DNA of 64,000 bases from Acinetobacter shaoyimingii (GCF_011578045.1 NZ_CP049801.1:1550001-1614000), one strand, 5' to 3'; shown: positions 27,402-37,089, counted from the stretch's first letter. The notes: generated from the sequence alone by a model not told the origin. Translations and numbers: made by a program.

Positions 27402-27674
27402 GATAAGGACTACAATTAAATTTAGTGTATTGTCCCTTGAACTGTGGAGGCACTGCAAGGGACATCGCTTTAAAAGCTATTATTTTGTTGTGGATGAGTG
27501 ATATAAAAGGATATATTCAATGATTGAACATGGTAGTTTTTGAGAAATTAGAAATTTCTACTTTGGGGTTACAATTTCATTTCGTAACAGCCATTATTTT
27601 AAATAGAAGTCAAAAAACTCCAAGGAAATCGGTATACTATTAATATTTATTGAGTAGATAAGAGAATTAAATTA

Positions 27675-28103
27675 GTGAAATACTCAAATGAAAAAATAGT
27701 AAAAGCTCTCTTATTTGCTCCTTTACCGTTACTTTTTTTCACAGCAGTCCTGTTTATCGTAATGAATCAGGAGTACAGCTTATACTCGATTTTCGTGGTT
27801 CTGGTAGGGCACGGTCTTGTCTACTTGGCTTATTGTATTTTGACTGTGCCTTTTAGCTTCATATTCTCAATTCTTTTAAATCGTTATAACAGTCTTAATT
27901 TATTAACCATCTGTATTACCTCTATAATTATCGCTGCTCCATTTTTTATTCTTTTTGGATGGAGTCACACAGGACAAATTTCGAAAGAATGGTGGAAAAT
28001 GTATACCAATACATGGACTATCCTTATGGCTTTATTTCCTGGCTTATGCTATTGGCTATTTCTGATTAGCCTAAAAGATAAGAAATCAAAGGATGTTGGA
28101 TAA
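27675..28103 (+). CDS. Unknown small membrane protein, four TM
   Basis: The 142-residue protein has four hydrophobic segments (about 10-32, 38-68, 74-98 and 112-132) and a short Lys-rich tail. I recognise no family. It starts at a GTG at 27675. TATACTAT at about 27632-27639 could serve as a -10 box. It is AT-rich and isolated between the oxygenase gene and the broken maf gene. Confidence 0.6.
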   Translation: MKYSNEKIVKALLFAPLPLLFFTAVLFIVMNQEYSLYSIFVVLVGHGLVYLAYCILTVPFSFIFSILLNRYNSLNLLTICITSIIIAAPFFILFGWSHTGQISKEWWKMYTNTWTILMALFPGLCYWLFLISLKDKKSKDVG

Positions 28104-28318
28104 ATCATTGCGTAGAGATTCTTAAATTTTCCTAAAATTAATATAATACACGTTATGCGAGATAATTTTAATTTTTAATAAATTTCATTATCTTATATTG
28201 ATTTTTGGCGCTCGATTATTAATGGTATGGCTTTTTTGTTTAGTAAAATTAATTACGATCAGTTGTATTCATCTGAGCTAAGAGCAGACCGTTTTTTGAA
28301 CGATTACATTACAATCAA

Positions 28319-28348
28319 AAAAAACCGAGTGATTCAACTCGGTTTTTT
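28319..28348. terminator. Bidirectional terminator beside maf
   Basis: AAAAAACCGAGT and ACTCGGTTTTTT form a perfect 12-bp stem. It lies just downstream of maf on the minus strand and also faces plus-strand transcripts. Confidence 0.85.
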
Positions 28349-28363
28349 ACGAAAAACAGAAAA

Positions 28364-28984
28364 TCAAGGAACCAAAATTTTTAAATCTCTTAAAATTTCG
28401 CACAGCTTAATCATCGGCATACCCATCAATGTTGTTTGGTCTTGCCCCATCATTTGTTCAAAAAGACTAATACCAAGACTTTCACACTTAAAACTACCGG
28501 CACAATGCAGTGGCTGATCACGCTCAACATAACGCTCAATTTCGGTCAAACACAGTTTGCGAAATTTGACCTTTTAATGTTCAACCAGTGTTTCTTCAAA
28601 ACCAGTCGATTTCTGTTGCACACTTAAGGCAGTACTAAAATACACAATGCGATCTGAATTGCCCTGCAATTGCTTAATGGCTTTTTCAACGGTTAAAGGT
28701 TTCCCTATAAAAATATCAGGAGCACCTTCACGCCAAGCCACTTGATCAGAACCAATCACGATAGCATCGGGATATTGTTCAGCAATCGCTTGGGCTTTTT
28801 CAAAAGCCAAACGTTTGGCTAAATCATCGGCATGCAGTTCACCACGAGGTGACTCATCAATATCAGGGGATATGCTGCGGTATTGAATTCCTAAACGATT
28901 CATCAAATCTTTACGTGTTTGGCTACTGGATGCCAGAATCAGATCAAGTGAGTCCCCAGCCTGTAGAATTCGATTATGTGTCAT
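28364..28984 (-). pseudogene. maf: Maf-type nucleotide pyrophosphatase interrupted by an in-frame stop
   Basis: Maf proteins hydrolyse non-canonical or methylated nucleoside triphosphates. The first 136 codons (28577-28984) encode the N-terminal part with LASSSQTRKDLMNRLG, DIDESP and GSDQVAW. A TAA at 28574-28576 then interrupts it. The same frame continues as KVKFRKLCLTEIERYVERD, with the Maf C-terminal hallmarks CAGSFKCESLGISLFEQ and GMPMIKLC, to the real end at 28364. Without the stop it would be a normal 206-residue Maf. Family members usually have an aromatic residue near this place, so one base change (TAT or TAC to TAA) explains it. There is no frameshift. Confidence 0.9.
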
Positions 28985-29011
28985 AGGTCATCGCCTTTGA
29001 AGAGTCGAACA

Positions 29012-29395
29012 TTAAACGGCATATTCCATGAGTAAATCTAAAGGTACATAAGCCAAAACAGCTTGATGGCATGCTTGTAATTTCACATTAGGCGCTTTAT
29101 CTGCTTGGTATGCTTCAACCCAACGGGTCACACAAAGACACCAAAAATCTCCAGGTTTAAGACCAGGAAAACCAATTTCTGGTAAAGGGGTGGTCAAGTC
29201 ATTGCCGACACTTTGAGAAAAACTTAAAAACTCTGATGTCATTTCGACACACACCGTATGCTGTCCAAGGTCGGTTGTCGCTGTATGACAAAATCCATTC
29301 CTGAAATAACCTGTGATTGGGTCAAAACAACAACTGGCCAAGGGTTCGCCAAGAACATTTAAGCGATTGATATTTGGATCTGGATGAATAGACAT
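29012..29395 (-). CDS. DUF2237 family protein
   Basis: The 127-residue cytosolic protein matches the DUF2237 family: NVLGEPLASCCFDPITGYFRNG, then CHTATTDLGQHTVCVEMT and PGLKPGDFWCLCVTRW. Several conserved cysteines (CC, CH, CLC) could bind metal, but function is unknown for the family. It lies 27 bases upstream of maf on the same strand and could be cotranscribed with it. Confidence 0.87.
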   Translation of the reverse strand: MSIHPDPNINRLNVLGEPLASCCFDPITGYFRNGFCHTATTDLGQHTVCVEMTSEFLSFSQSVGNDLTTPLPEIGFPGLKPGDFWCLCVTRWVEAYQADKAPNVKLQACHQAVLAYVPLDLLMEYAV

Positions 29396-29535
29396 AAGCT
29401 CACAATTTTAGTTGGTCTGTAACTATGATAATCAAATACACAGCTTTCGACAGCATTTCTGCAAAAGTTGCTAACTTTTTTTACCATAATCATTTAGAAT
29501 CTACGCGATTTTAATATCTAAAAAGTGAGCGATAC

Positions 29536-30723
29536 ATGAACTTTCAGCGTATGACTGATCTGGATTTGGCAGGTAAGCGTGTACTTATTCGTGAAGATTT
29601 AAACGTTCCTGTTAAAAACGGTGTGATTACAAGTGATGCGCGTCTTCGTGCTGCATTACCAACAATTAAAGCAGCGATTGAAAAAGGCGCAGCGGTAATG
29701 GTTTATTCTCACCTTGGTCGTCCAGTTGAAGGTGAGCCTAAAGAAGAACAATCTTTAGCACCAGTAGCTGCTTACTTAACTGAAGCTTTGGGTCAAGACG
29801 TTAAACTCATTACTGAATACTTAGATGGTGTAGACGTTGCACCAGGTCAAGTGGTTCTGCTTGAAAACTGCCGTTTCAACGTGGGGGAAAAGAAAAATAA
29901 CCTTGAATTGGCAGCAAAATATGCAGCACTTTGTGATGTTTATGTGATGGATGCATTTGGTACTGCACACCGTGCAGAAGCTTCAACTGAAGGTGTTGCG
30001 CGTTTAGCGAAAGTGGCTGCTGCTGGTCCTTTACTTGCTGCTGAACTTGATGCTTTAGGTCGTGCTTTACAAACACCTGAAAAACCAATGGTTGCAATTG
30101 TTGCAGGTTCTAAAGTTTCAACAAAACTTGATGTATTAACTTCACTTTCAGATATCTGTGATCAATTGATCGTGGGTGGTGGTATTGCTAACACATTCTT
30201 GGCTGCTGCAGGTTTCAATGTTGGAAAATCACTTTGCGAAAATGATTTGATCGACACGGCAAAAGCGATTGCTGCAAAAGTATCTGTTCCATTGCCTACA
30301 GACGTTGTTGTTGCAGATGCATCTGAAATTGATTTTGCGGATTTCTTAGGTTCGTTGGCTGCTGCAAAAGCTGTAGTGAAGAAAGTAGAAGATGTGTCAG
30401 ACAACGACATGATCTTGGACGTTGGTCCAGAAACAGCAAAAGCATTTGCTGAAATTTTAAAAACATCGAAAACCATTCTTTGGAATGGCCCAGTCGGTGT
30501 GTTTGAAGTTGATCAATTCGGTGAAGGGACAAAAACACTGTCTTTAGCCATTGCTGAATCTGCTGGTTTCTCTATCGCAGGTGGCGGTGATACTTTAGCG
30601 GCAATTGATAAATACAATGTTGCGGACAAAATTGGTTATATCTCTACAGGCGGTGGTGCTTTCCTTGAGTTTGTAGAAGGTAAAACACTTCCAGCTGTAG
30701 CAGTGCTTCTTGAACGTGCTTAA
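29536..30723 (+). CDS. pgk: Phosphoglycerate kinase
   Basis: This glycolytic and gluconeogenic enzyme transfers phosphate between 1,3-bisphosphoglycerate and ADP. The 395-residue protein shows the family blocks [12 protein letters not shown] near the N-terminus, [37 protein letters not shown] and the nucleotide-binding C-terminal [16 protein letters not shown] lies just upstream of the ATG. A terminator follows, so it is not in one simple operon with fba, which is 1.4 kb downstream with a hypothetical gene and a lipoprotein gene between. Confidence 0.97.
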   Translation: MNFQRMTDLDLAGKRVLIREDLNVPVKNGVITSDARLRAALPTIKAAIEKGAAVMVYSHLGRPVEGEPKEEQSLAPVAAYLTEALGQDVKLITEYLDGVDVAPGQVVLLENCRFNVGEKKNNLELAAKYAALCDVYVMDAFGTAHRAEASTEGVARLAKVAAAGPLLAAELDALGRALQTPEKPMVAIVAGSKVSTKLDVLTSLSDICDQLIVGGGIANTFLAAAGFNVGKSLCENDLIDTAKAIAAKVSVPLPTDVVVADASEIDFADFLGSLAAAKAVVKKVEDVSDNDMILDVGPETAKAFAEILKTSKTILWNGPVGVFEVDQFGEGTKTLSLAIAESAGFSIAGGGDTLAAIDKYNVADKIGYISTGGGAFLEFVEGKTLPAVAVLLERA

Positions 30724-30744
30724 TGTCCATGTGATATTTGATAT

Positions 30745-30774
30745 AAAAGGGGGAGCTTTGGCTAACCCTTTTTT
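30745..30774 (+). terminator. Terminator of pgk
   Basis: AAAAGGG pairs with CCCTTTTTT and encloses an inner AGC/GCT pairing; six T follow the stem. Confidence 0.7.
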
Positions 30775-30892
30775 ATTAGAGGATATGAATGTTCTTGTGA
30801 ATTTTAAAGATAAATGATTTTATGATGATATTTGAGTGAATTGGTCGTATATTAATTGGGTATAAACTTAATTTTATTTAGAAAATATACCA

Positions 30893-31585
30893 ATGAAAAC
30901 ATATAGAAAAATTTTGGTTTTATCGATTATTTGTACTTCATTTTCTTGTTTAACAAAATCTGAAGAGACTCTCAATCATGTAAAAGTAAGAACAGAACCC
31001 CGAATTGATAAAGTTTTAGGTCAGAAAATTGATTTTTCTAATAGTTCCTTGTTTGAATATGAAGAATTATATGAGATTAATCTAGAATTTGATCATAGAA
31101 AAATCATATTAAATAAAAATAAAATGGATGTTACATTTTATACTGACCCTAAAGATAATTTTAATAAAATAAAAGCAAATATAGGTTTTGATTTATATGA
31201 AAATAATGTCCAACAACCTGGCCAATATCACTTAAATTTAAATTGTCCCGTAACTAAAGAATGGTTTACGGAGGAAAAAGTTTTACATCAAGAGCAGATC
31301 AAAGAGGGAAAGAAAATTTCAACTTATAATCTCATTTTTTATGTATTGAAGAGTGAAGTTGTAGATAAAGGTAGTTATGCTTTTAGTTTTAATCCTCAAG
31401 ACTTGAAGCCTATAAAAATTGAAGAGACAGATTCTCAAAAAGAGTTACTACGCTTGGAACATACTTCATCTGATCAAGAAATGTTAAGAATGAGTATAAT
31501 GAATATTTGTCAAACTATTGATACAGATTTGTTTATGGCAGATATCAATAGAAATGTGATTACAGAAATTACCCCACTTAATTAA
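30893..31585 (+). CDS. Unknown secreted protein
   Basis: The N-terminal 18-20 residues (MKTYRKILVLSIICTSFSC) form a signal peptide. The SFSC end could be a weak lipobox, making it a possible lipoprotein. The mature part is charged and AT-rich in codon use, without motifs I recognise (DHRKIILNKNK, KEWFTEEKVLHQEQ). It is flanked by a terminator upstream and a small lipoprotein gene downstream. It looks like an accessory gene inserted between pgk and fba. Confidence 0.6.
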   Translation: MKTYRKILVLSIICTSFSCLTKSEETLNHVKVRTEPRIDKVLGQKIDFSNSSLFEYEELYEINLEFDHRKIILNKNKMDVTFYTDPKDNFNKIKANIGFDLYENNVQQPGQYHLNLNCPVTKEWFTEEKVLHQEQIKEGKKISTYNLIFYVLKSEVVDKGSYAFSFNPQDLKPIKIEETDSQKELLRLEHTSSDQEMLRMSIMNICQTIDTDLFMADINRNVITEITPLN

Positions 31586-31736
31586 AGTCAATTGGCGCGG
31601 GTAGGGAGAATTTTACGTGAAATTTTTCTGAATGCCTTTTAATTGATTGATTTACAATGCCTATTTAATAACGTAATAAAAATGAAATATATCTGTAATA
31701 AACTATTTTTATGCAATCATGTACTTGGGTAAAATA

Positions 31737-31982
31737 ATGAAACTTAAATTTGCACTTGCAGTACTTTTAATCGCTCCTTTGGCTTTAACAGCTTGTGCAA
31801 AACCAGACGCACCAGCTTCACATGAAGCGTCATCATCGGAAGCTGCAACTGAAGTGACAACAATTTCAGCAGAGCAACAAGCAGCGATTGATGCCTTGGA
31901 TCAACCAGTCCAAGATGAAAAAAATACAGATGTTCCCGCATCAGTTGCACAAGCGCCAGCAGATGCAATTACGACTGAATAG
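31737..31982 (+). CDS. Small Ala/Ser-rich lipoprotein
   Basis: From the ATG at 31737 the 81-residue protein has a classical lipoprotein signal peptide, with KLKFALAVLLIAPLALTAC as basic, hydrophobic and LTAC lipobox parts. A low-complexity Ala/Ser/Glu/Thr tail without predicted fold follows. An in-frame start at 31719 would disturb the signal peptide. The expected location is a lipid anchor in the envelope; the function is unknown. A terminator separates it from fba. Confidence 0.75.
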   Translation: MKLKFALAVLLIAPLALTACAKPDAPASHEASSSEAATEVTTISAEQQAAIDALDQPVQDEKNTDVPASVAQAPADAITTE

Positions 31983-32044
31983 TACGAAGAAATGTGTTTG
32001 AAATGAGATGTTGTACAGCAGTATTGTTGTAATTTATTTAAATG

Positions 32045-32070
32045 TCCCTGCAAAAGCAGGGATTTTTTTT
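32045..32070 (+). terminator. Terminator upstream of fba
   Basis: TCCCTGC and GCAGGGA with an AAAA loop, then eight T. Confidence 0.9.
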
Positions 32071-32143
32071 GAAATAGTGTCATTTGTTGCTGAATTGAAA
32101 CACATGACAGGGTAGAATATGAGGCATTACCTGGGAGGAAATT

Positions 32144-33181
32144 ATGGCTCTTATTTCATTGCGCCAGCTCTTGGATCACGCCGGTGAACACAGCTACGGC
32201 GTACCAGCATTTAACGTAAACAACTTAGAACAAATGCGCGCAATTATGTTAGCCGCAGATGAAACGAATTCACCTGTTATCGTACAAGCATCAGCTGGTG
32301 CACGTAAGTACGCAGGTGCTCCTTTCTTACGTCACCTTATTTTAGCTGCGATTGAAGAATGGCCTCATATTCCAGTGGTTATGCACCAAGACCATGGTAC
32401 AAGCCCTGACGTATGTCAACGCTCTATTCAATTGGGCTTTTCATCAGTGATGATGGATGGTTCTTTAGGTGCAGATGGTAAAACACCGACATCATACGAA
32501 TATAATGTTGATGTGACTCGCCGTACAGTTGAAATGGCGCATGCGTGTGGTGTTTCTGTTGAAGGTGAGATTGGTTGCCTAGGTAGCCTTGAAACAGGTA
32601 TGGCGGGTGAAGAAGATGGTGTAGGCGCAGAAGGCGTTCTAGATCATTCTCAATTACTTACTTCTGTTGAAGAAGCACGTCAATTCGTTGCAGATACGAA
32701 CGTAGACGCATTAGCGATTGCTGTCGGTACTTCACATGGTGCGTACAAGTTCACTCGTCCACCTACAGGTGATATTTTGGCAATTGATCGCATTAAAGAA
32801 ATTCATGCGGCTCTTCCAAATACACATCTTGTGATGCACGGTTCAAGCTCTGTGCCACAAGAATGGTTAGCGGTAATCAATGAATTTGGCGGTGACATCA
32901 AAGAAACTTATGGTGTTCCTGTTGAGCAGTTGGTTGAAGCAATCAAACACGGTGTACGTAAAATCAACATCGATACTGACTTGCGTTTAGCTTCGACTGG
33001 TGCAATGCGTCGTATGATGGCTGAAAAACCAAGTGAATTTGACCCACGTAAATTCTTTGCTTCTACTGTAGATGCAATGAAACAAATCTGTATCGATCGT
33101 TATACAGCATTTGGTACAGCGGGCAATGCAGATAAAATTCGTCCAATTTCTTTAGAGAAAATGGTTGATCGTTATAAATAA
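32144..33181 (+). CDS. fba: Class II fructose-1,6-bisphosphate aldolase
   Basis: This zinc-dependent aldolase splits fructose-1,6-bisphosphate into two triose phosphates. The 345-residue length and sequence fit the CbbA-type class II enzymes. The HQDHGT motif carries the catalytic D83 and zinc ligand H84; GTSHGAYK and VMHGSSS supply further zinc and substrate contacts. GGGAGG lies six bases or so before the ATG, a strong ribosome-binding site fitting high expression. Terminators lie on both sides, so it is monocistronic. Confidence 0.96.
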   Translation: MALISLRQLLDHAGEHSYGVPAFNVNNLEQMRAIMLAADETNSPVIVQASAGARKYAGAPFLRHLILAAIEEWPHIPVVMHQDHGTSPDVCQRSIQLGFSSVMMDGSLGADGKTPTSYEYNVDVTRRTVEMAHACGVSVEGEIGCLGSLETGMAGEEDGVGAEGVLDHSQLLTSVEEARQFVADTNVDALAIAVGTSHGAYKFTRPPTGDILAIDRIKEIHAALPNTHLVMHGSSSVPQEWLAVINEFGGDIKETYGVPVEQLVEAIKHGVRKINIDTDLRLASTGAMRRMMAEKPSEFDPRKFFASTVDAMKQICIDRYTAFGTAGNADKIRPISLEKMVDRYK

Positions 33182-33248
33182 TGGTTAAAATTATTTATAC
33201 AGATCTGTTGATCTTTCAAAGAAATTTGAAATGTTGATAGACTCACAT

Positions 33249-33277
33249 AAAAAGCCCACTTGATTGTGGGCTTTTTT
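33249..33277 (+). terminator. Terminator of fba
   Basis: AAAAAGCCCAC and GTGGGCTTTTTT with a six-base loop. Confidence 0.9.
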
Positions 33278-33323
33278 ATAGCATAATGATTTTTTTAAAA
33301 TTTTTAATAAGAATGAGTCATAA

Positions 33324-34181
33324 ATGGAATTAATATTTTCCGCTGCTTTATGTAGTGTTTTAGTCTCAATACTGCTTAAGGTCTGTAAAACGAAAGGATT
33401 CGATGCCTTGCAGATGATTGCTTGGAATTATGCGATCGCCAGCATTTTATGTTTCTTTTGGTTTAAACCTGATTTAGCGCACATCTCAATTGAAAAAACA
33501 CCTTGGTGGCTCATTGCGACCTTAGGGGTGGTATTACCCACTATTTTTTTATTATTAACAAAATCCTTAGAAACTGCGGGCATCATAAAAACAGAAATGG
33601 CGCAGCGTTTATCTGTTGTTCTGTCATTAAGTGCAGCCTATTTTTTATTTCATGAACAGTTTAGCCAACTCAAAATCATCGGAATTGCTTTAGGTATTGT
33701 TGCGGTCTTGATGATTATTTTTCCAAAATCAGGATCAGGATCAGGATCAAGCAGTCAATCTGCCAAAGCCATGTTGTATTTACTTTGTGTATGGGCGGGA
33801 TATGCTTTGGTGGATATTTTGCTTAAATACACCACAAGCTTGGGTTTGCAGTTCGCCGTTTCACTGAATTTAATGTTTATTTTTGCTTTTGTGCTCACCA
33901 TAGGATATTTGAGTGTCACAAAAACGAAGTGGAATACTGCAAATATATTGGCTGGTTTTAGTCTTGGGGTTTTAAACTTTGCCAATATCGCACTTTATGT
34001 TAAGGCGCATATGTTGCTTAAAGATTCACCTGCGATTGTTTTTGCTGGCATGAATATTTTGGTGGTTTTATTTGGTGTTGTGGCGGGTTTAATGATCTTT
34101 AAAGAGAAACTCAATATGGCAACAGCATTCGGACTGACGTTAGGCATTGCTGGGGTGATTTGTTTGGCTAAGGCTATCTAA
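33324..34181 (+). CDS. EamA/DMT superfamily transporter
   Basis: The 285-residue inner-membrane protein has about ten hydrophobic segments in two repeats, as in the drug/metabolite transporter superfamily. The second half of each repeat shows the usual LxLGIxGVxxxxxx pattern (LGIVAVLMIIFPK and LGIAGVICLAKAI). A short Gly/Ser linker (GSGSGSSSQSA) lies between repeats at about residue 136-146. The substrate cannot be predicted. It is a single gene after the fba terminator. Confidence 0.82.
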   Translation: MELIFSAALCSVLVSILLKVCKTKGFDALQMIAWNYAIASILCFFWFKPDLAHISIEKTPWWLIATLGVVLPTIFLLLTKSLETAGIIKTEMAQRLSVVLSLSAAYFLFHEQFSQLKIIGIALGIVAVLMIIFPKSGSGSGSSSQSAKAMLYLLCVWAGYALVDILLKYTTSLGLQFAVSLNLMFIFAFVLTIGYLSVTKTKWNTANILAGFSLGVLNFANIALYVKAHMLLKDSPAIVFAGMNILVVLFGVVAGLMIFKEKLNMATAFGLTLGIAGVICLAKAI

Positions 34182-34401
34182 AGTGTTGTAATCAATGCTA
34201 TATTGGAAAAATAATTAAGGCTCAAATTGGTTGATAAAAAGCAAGAAAAGAAGTAGAGATGTGTTAGTTTTCTTCTCTATATGACGAATAATAATTGTGG
34301 ATAGATGTATTGTGAGTAACATGCTTGAAATGGTAGCGTCAATTGAGAAGTGACTACTGGTATAAGTAATAGAATATAAAAGCAATAATGATGATCAAAA
34401 T

Positions 34402-34409
34402 AAGGGGGA
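34402..34409 (+). promoter_or_regulatory. Strong Shine-Dalgarno that selects a TTG start
   Basis: AAGGGGGA stands five bases before the TTG at 34415-34417. It lies inside the longer reading frame that opens with ATG ATG at 34388, where no Shine-Dalgarno is seen. Confidence 0.6.
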
Positions 34410-34414
34410 ATAAT

Positions 34415-35173
34415 TTGCTCAATTTTAGTATTCAGTCATGGAATGATTTGATTGCACAGCAAGGTGATTTAGAAAATGAATTGTCGGCGCTTAAAAAATC
34501 ACTTATATCGCACGCAACGTCTAAAACCTTCTTGGCAAAAAAAAGTGATGCAAAAACGTCTCTAGAATCGTTGACGAATAATGTATTTTTAAAAGAAAAA
34601 TATACCGAATTGCAAGGTCGTATCATTGATCAAGCGCTAGATCATCCTATAGAACAACATGTCAATAATTTGCAGCATGGTGTAAAAATACTTCTAGAAA
34701 TTCCTCAATTACAAATAGCGTTTTTAAATTTTCAAAATCAACTCAAACACCTTGATGCCAGTGCTTTTGGTCAAACAGCGGTGCAATTGAGAGAAAAAAT
34801 CTCAGATCAAATCCGCGATCATCAAGTTCAGCTCGATACCATTGATAAATCTAAAATAACATCAATAGTCTTTCACTTATTACTCAGTTTGGTTTACGTC
34901 AATTTTCAGAATTTTGATAAAAAGCAAAAAATAGAAGATGTATATTTGAATTATTTAAATAATATTCAAGCCAATGCCATTGCCATATCCAGAACACATT
35001 TAAGACTTGAAGCGAATGTTCAAAGTGATTCCTTAGCAATATTAGCGAAAAATTCCACACTCAAGTTGCTTAATGAACCTGCAGAACCACTCTGGGCAAA
35101 AGCCATTACGGTGTTGGATGGCCAAGAAATATCGGGATATATTGCAAAAGCTTATTTAAAGGAAATCCATTAA
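34415..35173 (+). CDS. Unknown alpha-helical protein with TTG start
   Basis: I do not recognise this family. From the TTG it has 252 residues, with no signal peptide and probably mostly helix. Regions rich in Gln, Leu and Lys (DLENELSALKKSLISH near the N-terminus, QLREKISDQIRDHQVQ in the middle) suggest coiled coils. One hydrophobic patch, SIVFHLLLSLVYVNF, might be a buried helix. The start is chosen because AAGGGGGA lies just before it. Starting at 34388 would add nine residues. It stands alone; the next gene is convergent. Confidence 0.65.
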   Translation: MLNFSIQSWNDLIAQQGDLENELSALKKSLISHATSKTFLAKKSDAKTSLESLTNNVFLKEKYTELQGRIIDQALDHPIEQHVNNLQHGVKILLEIPQLQIAFLNFQNQLKHLDASAFGQTAVQLREKISDQIRDHQVQLDTIDKSKITSIVFHLLLSLVYVNFQNFDKKQKIEDVYLNYLNNIQANAIAISRTHLRLEANVQSDSLAILAKNSTLKLLNEPAEPLWAKAITVLDGQEISGYIAKAYLKEIH

Positions 35174-35212
35174 TTTTAAAGACGATTCAAGAACAGTATT
35201 TAATGTTTTGGA

Positions 35213-35866
35213 TTAGTCATATAGGCGGTAAATACCTTTAAAGCGTTCACAACCTTGTTGTTTTGTATTCACAACCAATACAGCGGTTTGAAAACTAAGT
35301 TGATACTTACAGTCATTTTCATTATCTAAAATTTCATTTTTCTTATTAGGCGTTGTATATGCCAGCAAGGGAATGACTTGGGATTTTATGCCATTATTCG
35401 GGTTGCGATAGGCGATTCCCTCAACCTTGATACGATCTTTAGTCAATTGATGGATTCGTAAATGAACAGGTTGCTTAGCCAATTGACCAGCTTCATATTT
35501 TAGATAATGCTGTGTCAACGTTTGGTTCATAGACGTATAGACGTTCAGATCTTCTTGTCGACGTTCTAACTGTTGCTTCACACAATGTGTACTTCTGCAT
35601 TGTTGTACATAACTGAGCCAGAGTTGATGTGTGTCATCTAACAATCGTAAGGGCGCATCAGTCACCAATGTCGCAGTCAAAGACATGTCATCAAGCTCAG
35701 TCCGTATAGATTTGAACTCATCACGACAAAGTTTGGCATAATTTTTTTTAAAATCAGATTGCTCACATTGCAAAGGCTTTGCATATGACAATGTTGTGCC
35801 TATATAGCTTATAAATAAGACAGAAATAACTGTTTTAATCTGATTCGATACGTTTTTCAACAACAT
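35213..35866 (-). CDS. Secreted protein with an LprI-like N-terminal domain
   Basis: A signal peptide (about residues 1-29, ending SYA) precedes a mature protein of about 188 residues. Its first 90 residues follow the LprI/DUF1311 pattern: paired cysteines (CEQSDF..., LCRDEF), then LWLSYVQQCRSTHCVKQQLERRQEDL. LprI-type domains include lysozyme inhibitors. The C-terminal half has two further cysteines and is not recognised. Periplasmic or outer-envelope location is inferred. The gene diverges from ispF. Confidence 0.65.
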   Translation of the reverse strand: MLLKNVSNQIKTVISVLFISYIGTTLSYAKPLQCEQSDFKKNYAKLCRDEFKSIRTELDDMSLTATLVTDAPLRLLDDTHQLWLSYVQQCRSTHCVKQQLERRQEDLNVYTSMNQTLTQHYLKYEAGQLAKQPVHLRIHQLTKDRIKVEGIAYRNPNNGIKSQVIPLLAYTTPNKKNEILDNENDCKYQLSFQTAVLVVNTKQQGCERFKGIYRLYD

Positions 35867-35966
35867 GATCGCTTATACTTTTAGAATGTTTGCATACGTA
35901 CTATAGCGAAATACAAAGTGTGAATACAAGATTTCAATTTTTAAAAACGTTGTTTAGGAGCTTAAA

Positions 35967-36455
35967 GTGATTCTACCTATTCGTATTGGACAAGGAATGG
36001 ATGTACATGCATTTGAGGAAGGAGACTTTGTCACTTTGGCTGGCATTCAAATTCCACATACGCACGGTTTAAAAGCGCATTCTGATGGTGATGTGGTGTT
36101 GCATGCACTTTGTGATGCATTGTTAGGTGCTTTAGCTTTAGGCGATATTGGACAGCATTTCCCTGATACAGATCCTGATTTTAAAGGCGCGGATAGTCGT
36201 GTGCTGTTAAAACATGTGTATCAACTGATTCTAGATCGTGGCTATCTACTTGCCAATGCGGATATTACCGTGGCATGTGAACGTCCTAAATTGGCACAGC
36301 ATAATTTAGCGATGCGCCAAAGCATTGCTAATGTATTAAATGTCGATGTGATGCAAATTAGTATTAAGGCAACAACAACAGAAAAACTGGGCTTTACAGG
36401 GCGTCAGGAAGGCATTTTATCGACTGCTACAGTACTCATTACTCATCAAGCATGA
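35967..36455 (+). CDS. ispF: 2-C-methyl-D-erythritol 2,4-cyclodiphosphate synthase
   Basis: This enzyme forms the cyclodiphosphate ring in the MEP isoprenoid pathway. The 162-residue protein has metal ligands D12, H14 (GMDVHAF) and H46, the [11 protein letters not shown] block and [17 protein letters not shown], all standard for IspF. The start is a GTG with AGGAG at 35957-35961, six bases before it. It is not adjacent to ispD here. It is convergent with the phosphatase gene downstream. Confidence 0.96.
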   Translation: MILPIRIGQGMDVHAFEEGDFVTLAGIQIPHTHGLKAHSDGDVVLHALCDALLGALALGDIGQHFPDTDPDFKGADSRVLLKHVYQLILDRGYLLANADITVACERPKLAQHNLAMRQSIANVLNVDVMQISIKATTTEKLGFTGRQEGILSTATVLITHQA

Positions 36456-36506
36456 TGAGTAATAAGTGAAGATATAGCACGATTTTAATGTCTTTAATAT
36501 CGTGGA

Positions 36507-37034
36507 TTATTCAGATGATGGTTCAACATTCATCAAAGAGTTTTGTAAGTCTTGTGTCGCTTTACGACCTTGGAGTTGTAATGCGACTGCATGGATCAAG
36601 CCAGTCCACGTCTCATTAGGTTCCCAAATTTTGTGCATCAGTTCTTGAGCTGTGGGCATATCGAAATCCATATAATATTGACGATATAGATAGATAAGAC
36701 TACTTACTCGGTAATTTTTAGCACAGTGAACCCACACCACTTTGTCTTGTACTAAATGTGCAATCAAATCTAGGATAAAGAGGCATTGGTCATCTGCGGG
36801 AGTGTCCCACAAAATCGGGACTTGAATGTAATTTAAACCCAATTCTGCTGCGAGTTTATCTTCATTGTCCAAATGCGGTTCTGCATCATTAAAGGCAAGA
36901 TTGATAACCGTATCAACACCATATTCTTTGATATGTTTAAGTTGTTCAGCAGAAGGTTGACCTGAAGTTAACAGGTGATCATGGACGAATTGAAAGTTTA
37001 AAATATGGCTCAATTCTGTTTCTAAGTTATTCAT
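36507..37034 (-). CDS. Cys-based protein phosphatase family protein
   Basis: The 175-residue protein has a dual-specificity phosphatase-like core: GVDTVINLAFNDAEP, then the P-loop VHCAKNYRVS with nucleophile C104 and R109 (H-C-x5... in HCAKNYR). Proteins of this bacterial group are annotated as tyrosine phosphatase family without known substrate. It follows DAHP synthase on the same strand, but a terminator lies between. Confidence 0.82.
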   Translation of the reverse strand: MNNLETELSHILNFQFVHDHLLTSGQPSAEQLKHIKEYGVDTVINLAFNDAEPHLDNEDKLAAELGLNYIQVPILWDTPADDQCLFILDLIAHLVQDKVVWVHCAKNYRVSSLIYLYRQYYMDFDMPTAQELMHKIWEPNETWTGLIHAVALQLQGRKATQDLQNSLMNVEPSSE

Positions 37035-37055
37035 AAATCGTTCTTCTGTACGATG

Positions 37056-37082
37056 AAAACGCCATCATGAAGATGGCGTTTT
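37056..37082 (-). terminator. Terminator of DAHP synthase gene
   Basis: AAAACGCCATC and GATGGCGTTTT form an 11-bp stem with a five-base loop, between the DAHP synthase gene and the phosphatase gene on the minus strand. Confidence 0.8.
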
Positions 37083-37089
37083 AATTGAA

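Noticed and set aside
28227..28517. 96-codon plus-strand frame starting MAFLFSKINYDQLY
   Set aside because: It runs straight through the maf terminator hairpin and then antisense to the maf 3' part, and has no ribosome-binding site. The first 30 codons look somewhat gene-like and might be a relic, but I cannot support a gene.
30162..30538. Minus-strand ORFs of 80-104 codons
   Set aside because: Antisense shadows of pgk; biased codon use of a highly expressed gene leaves the reverse frames open.
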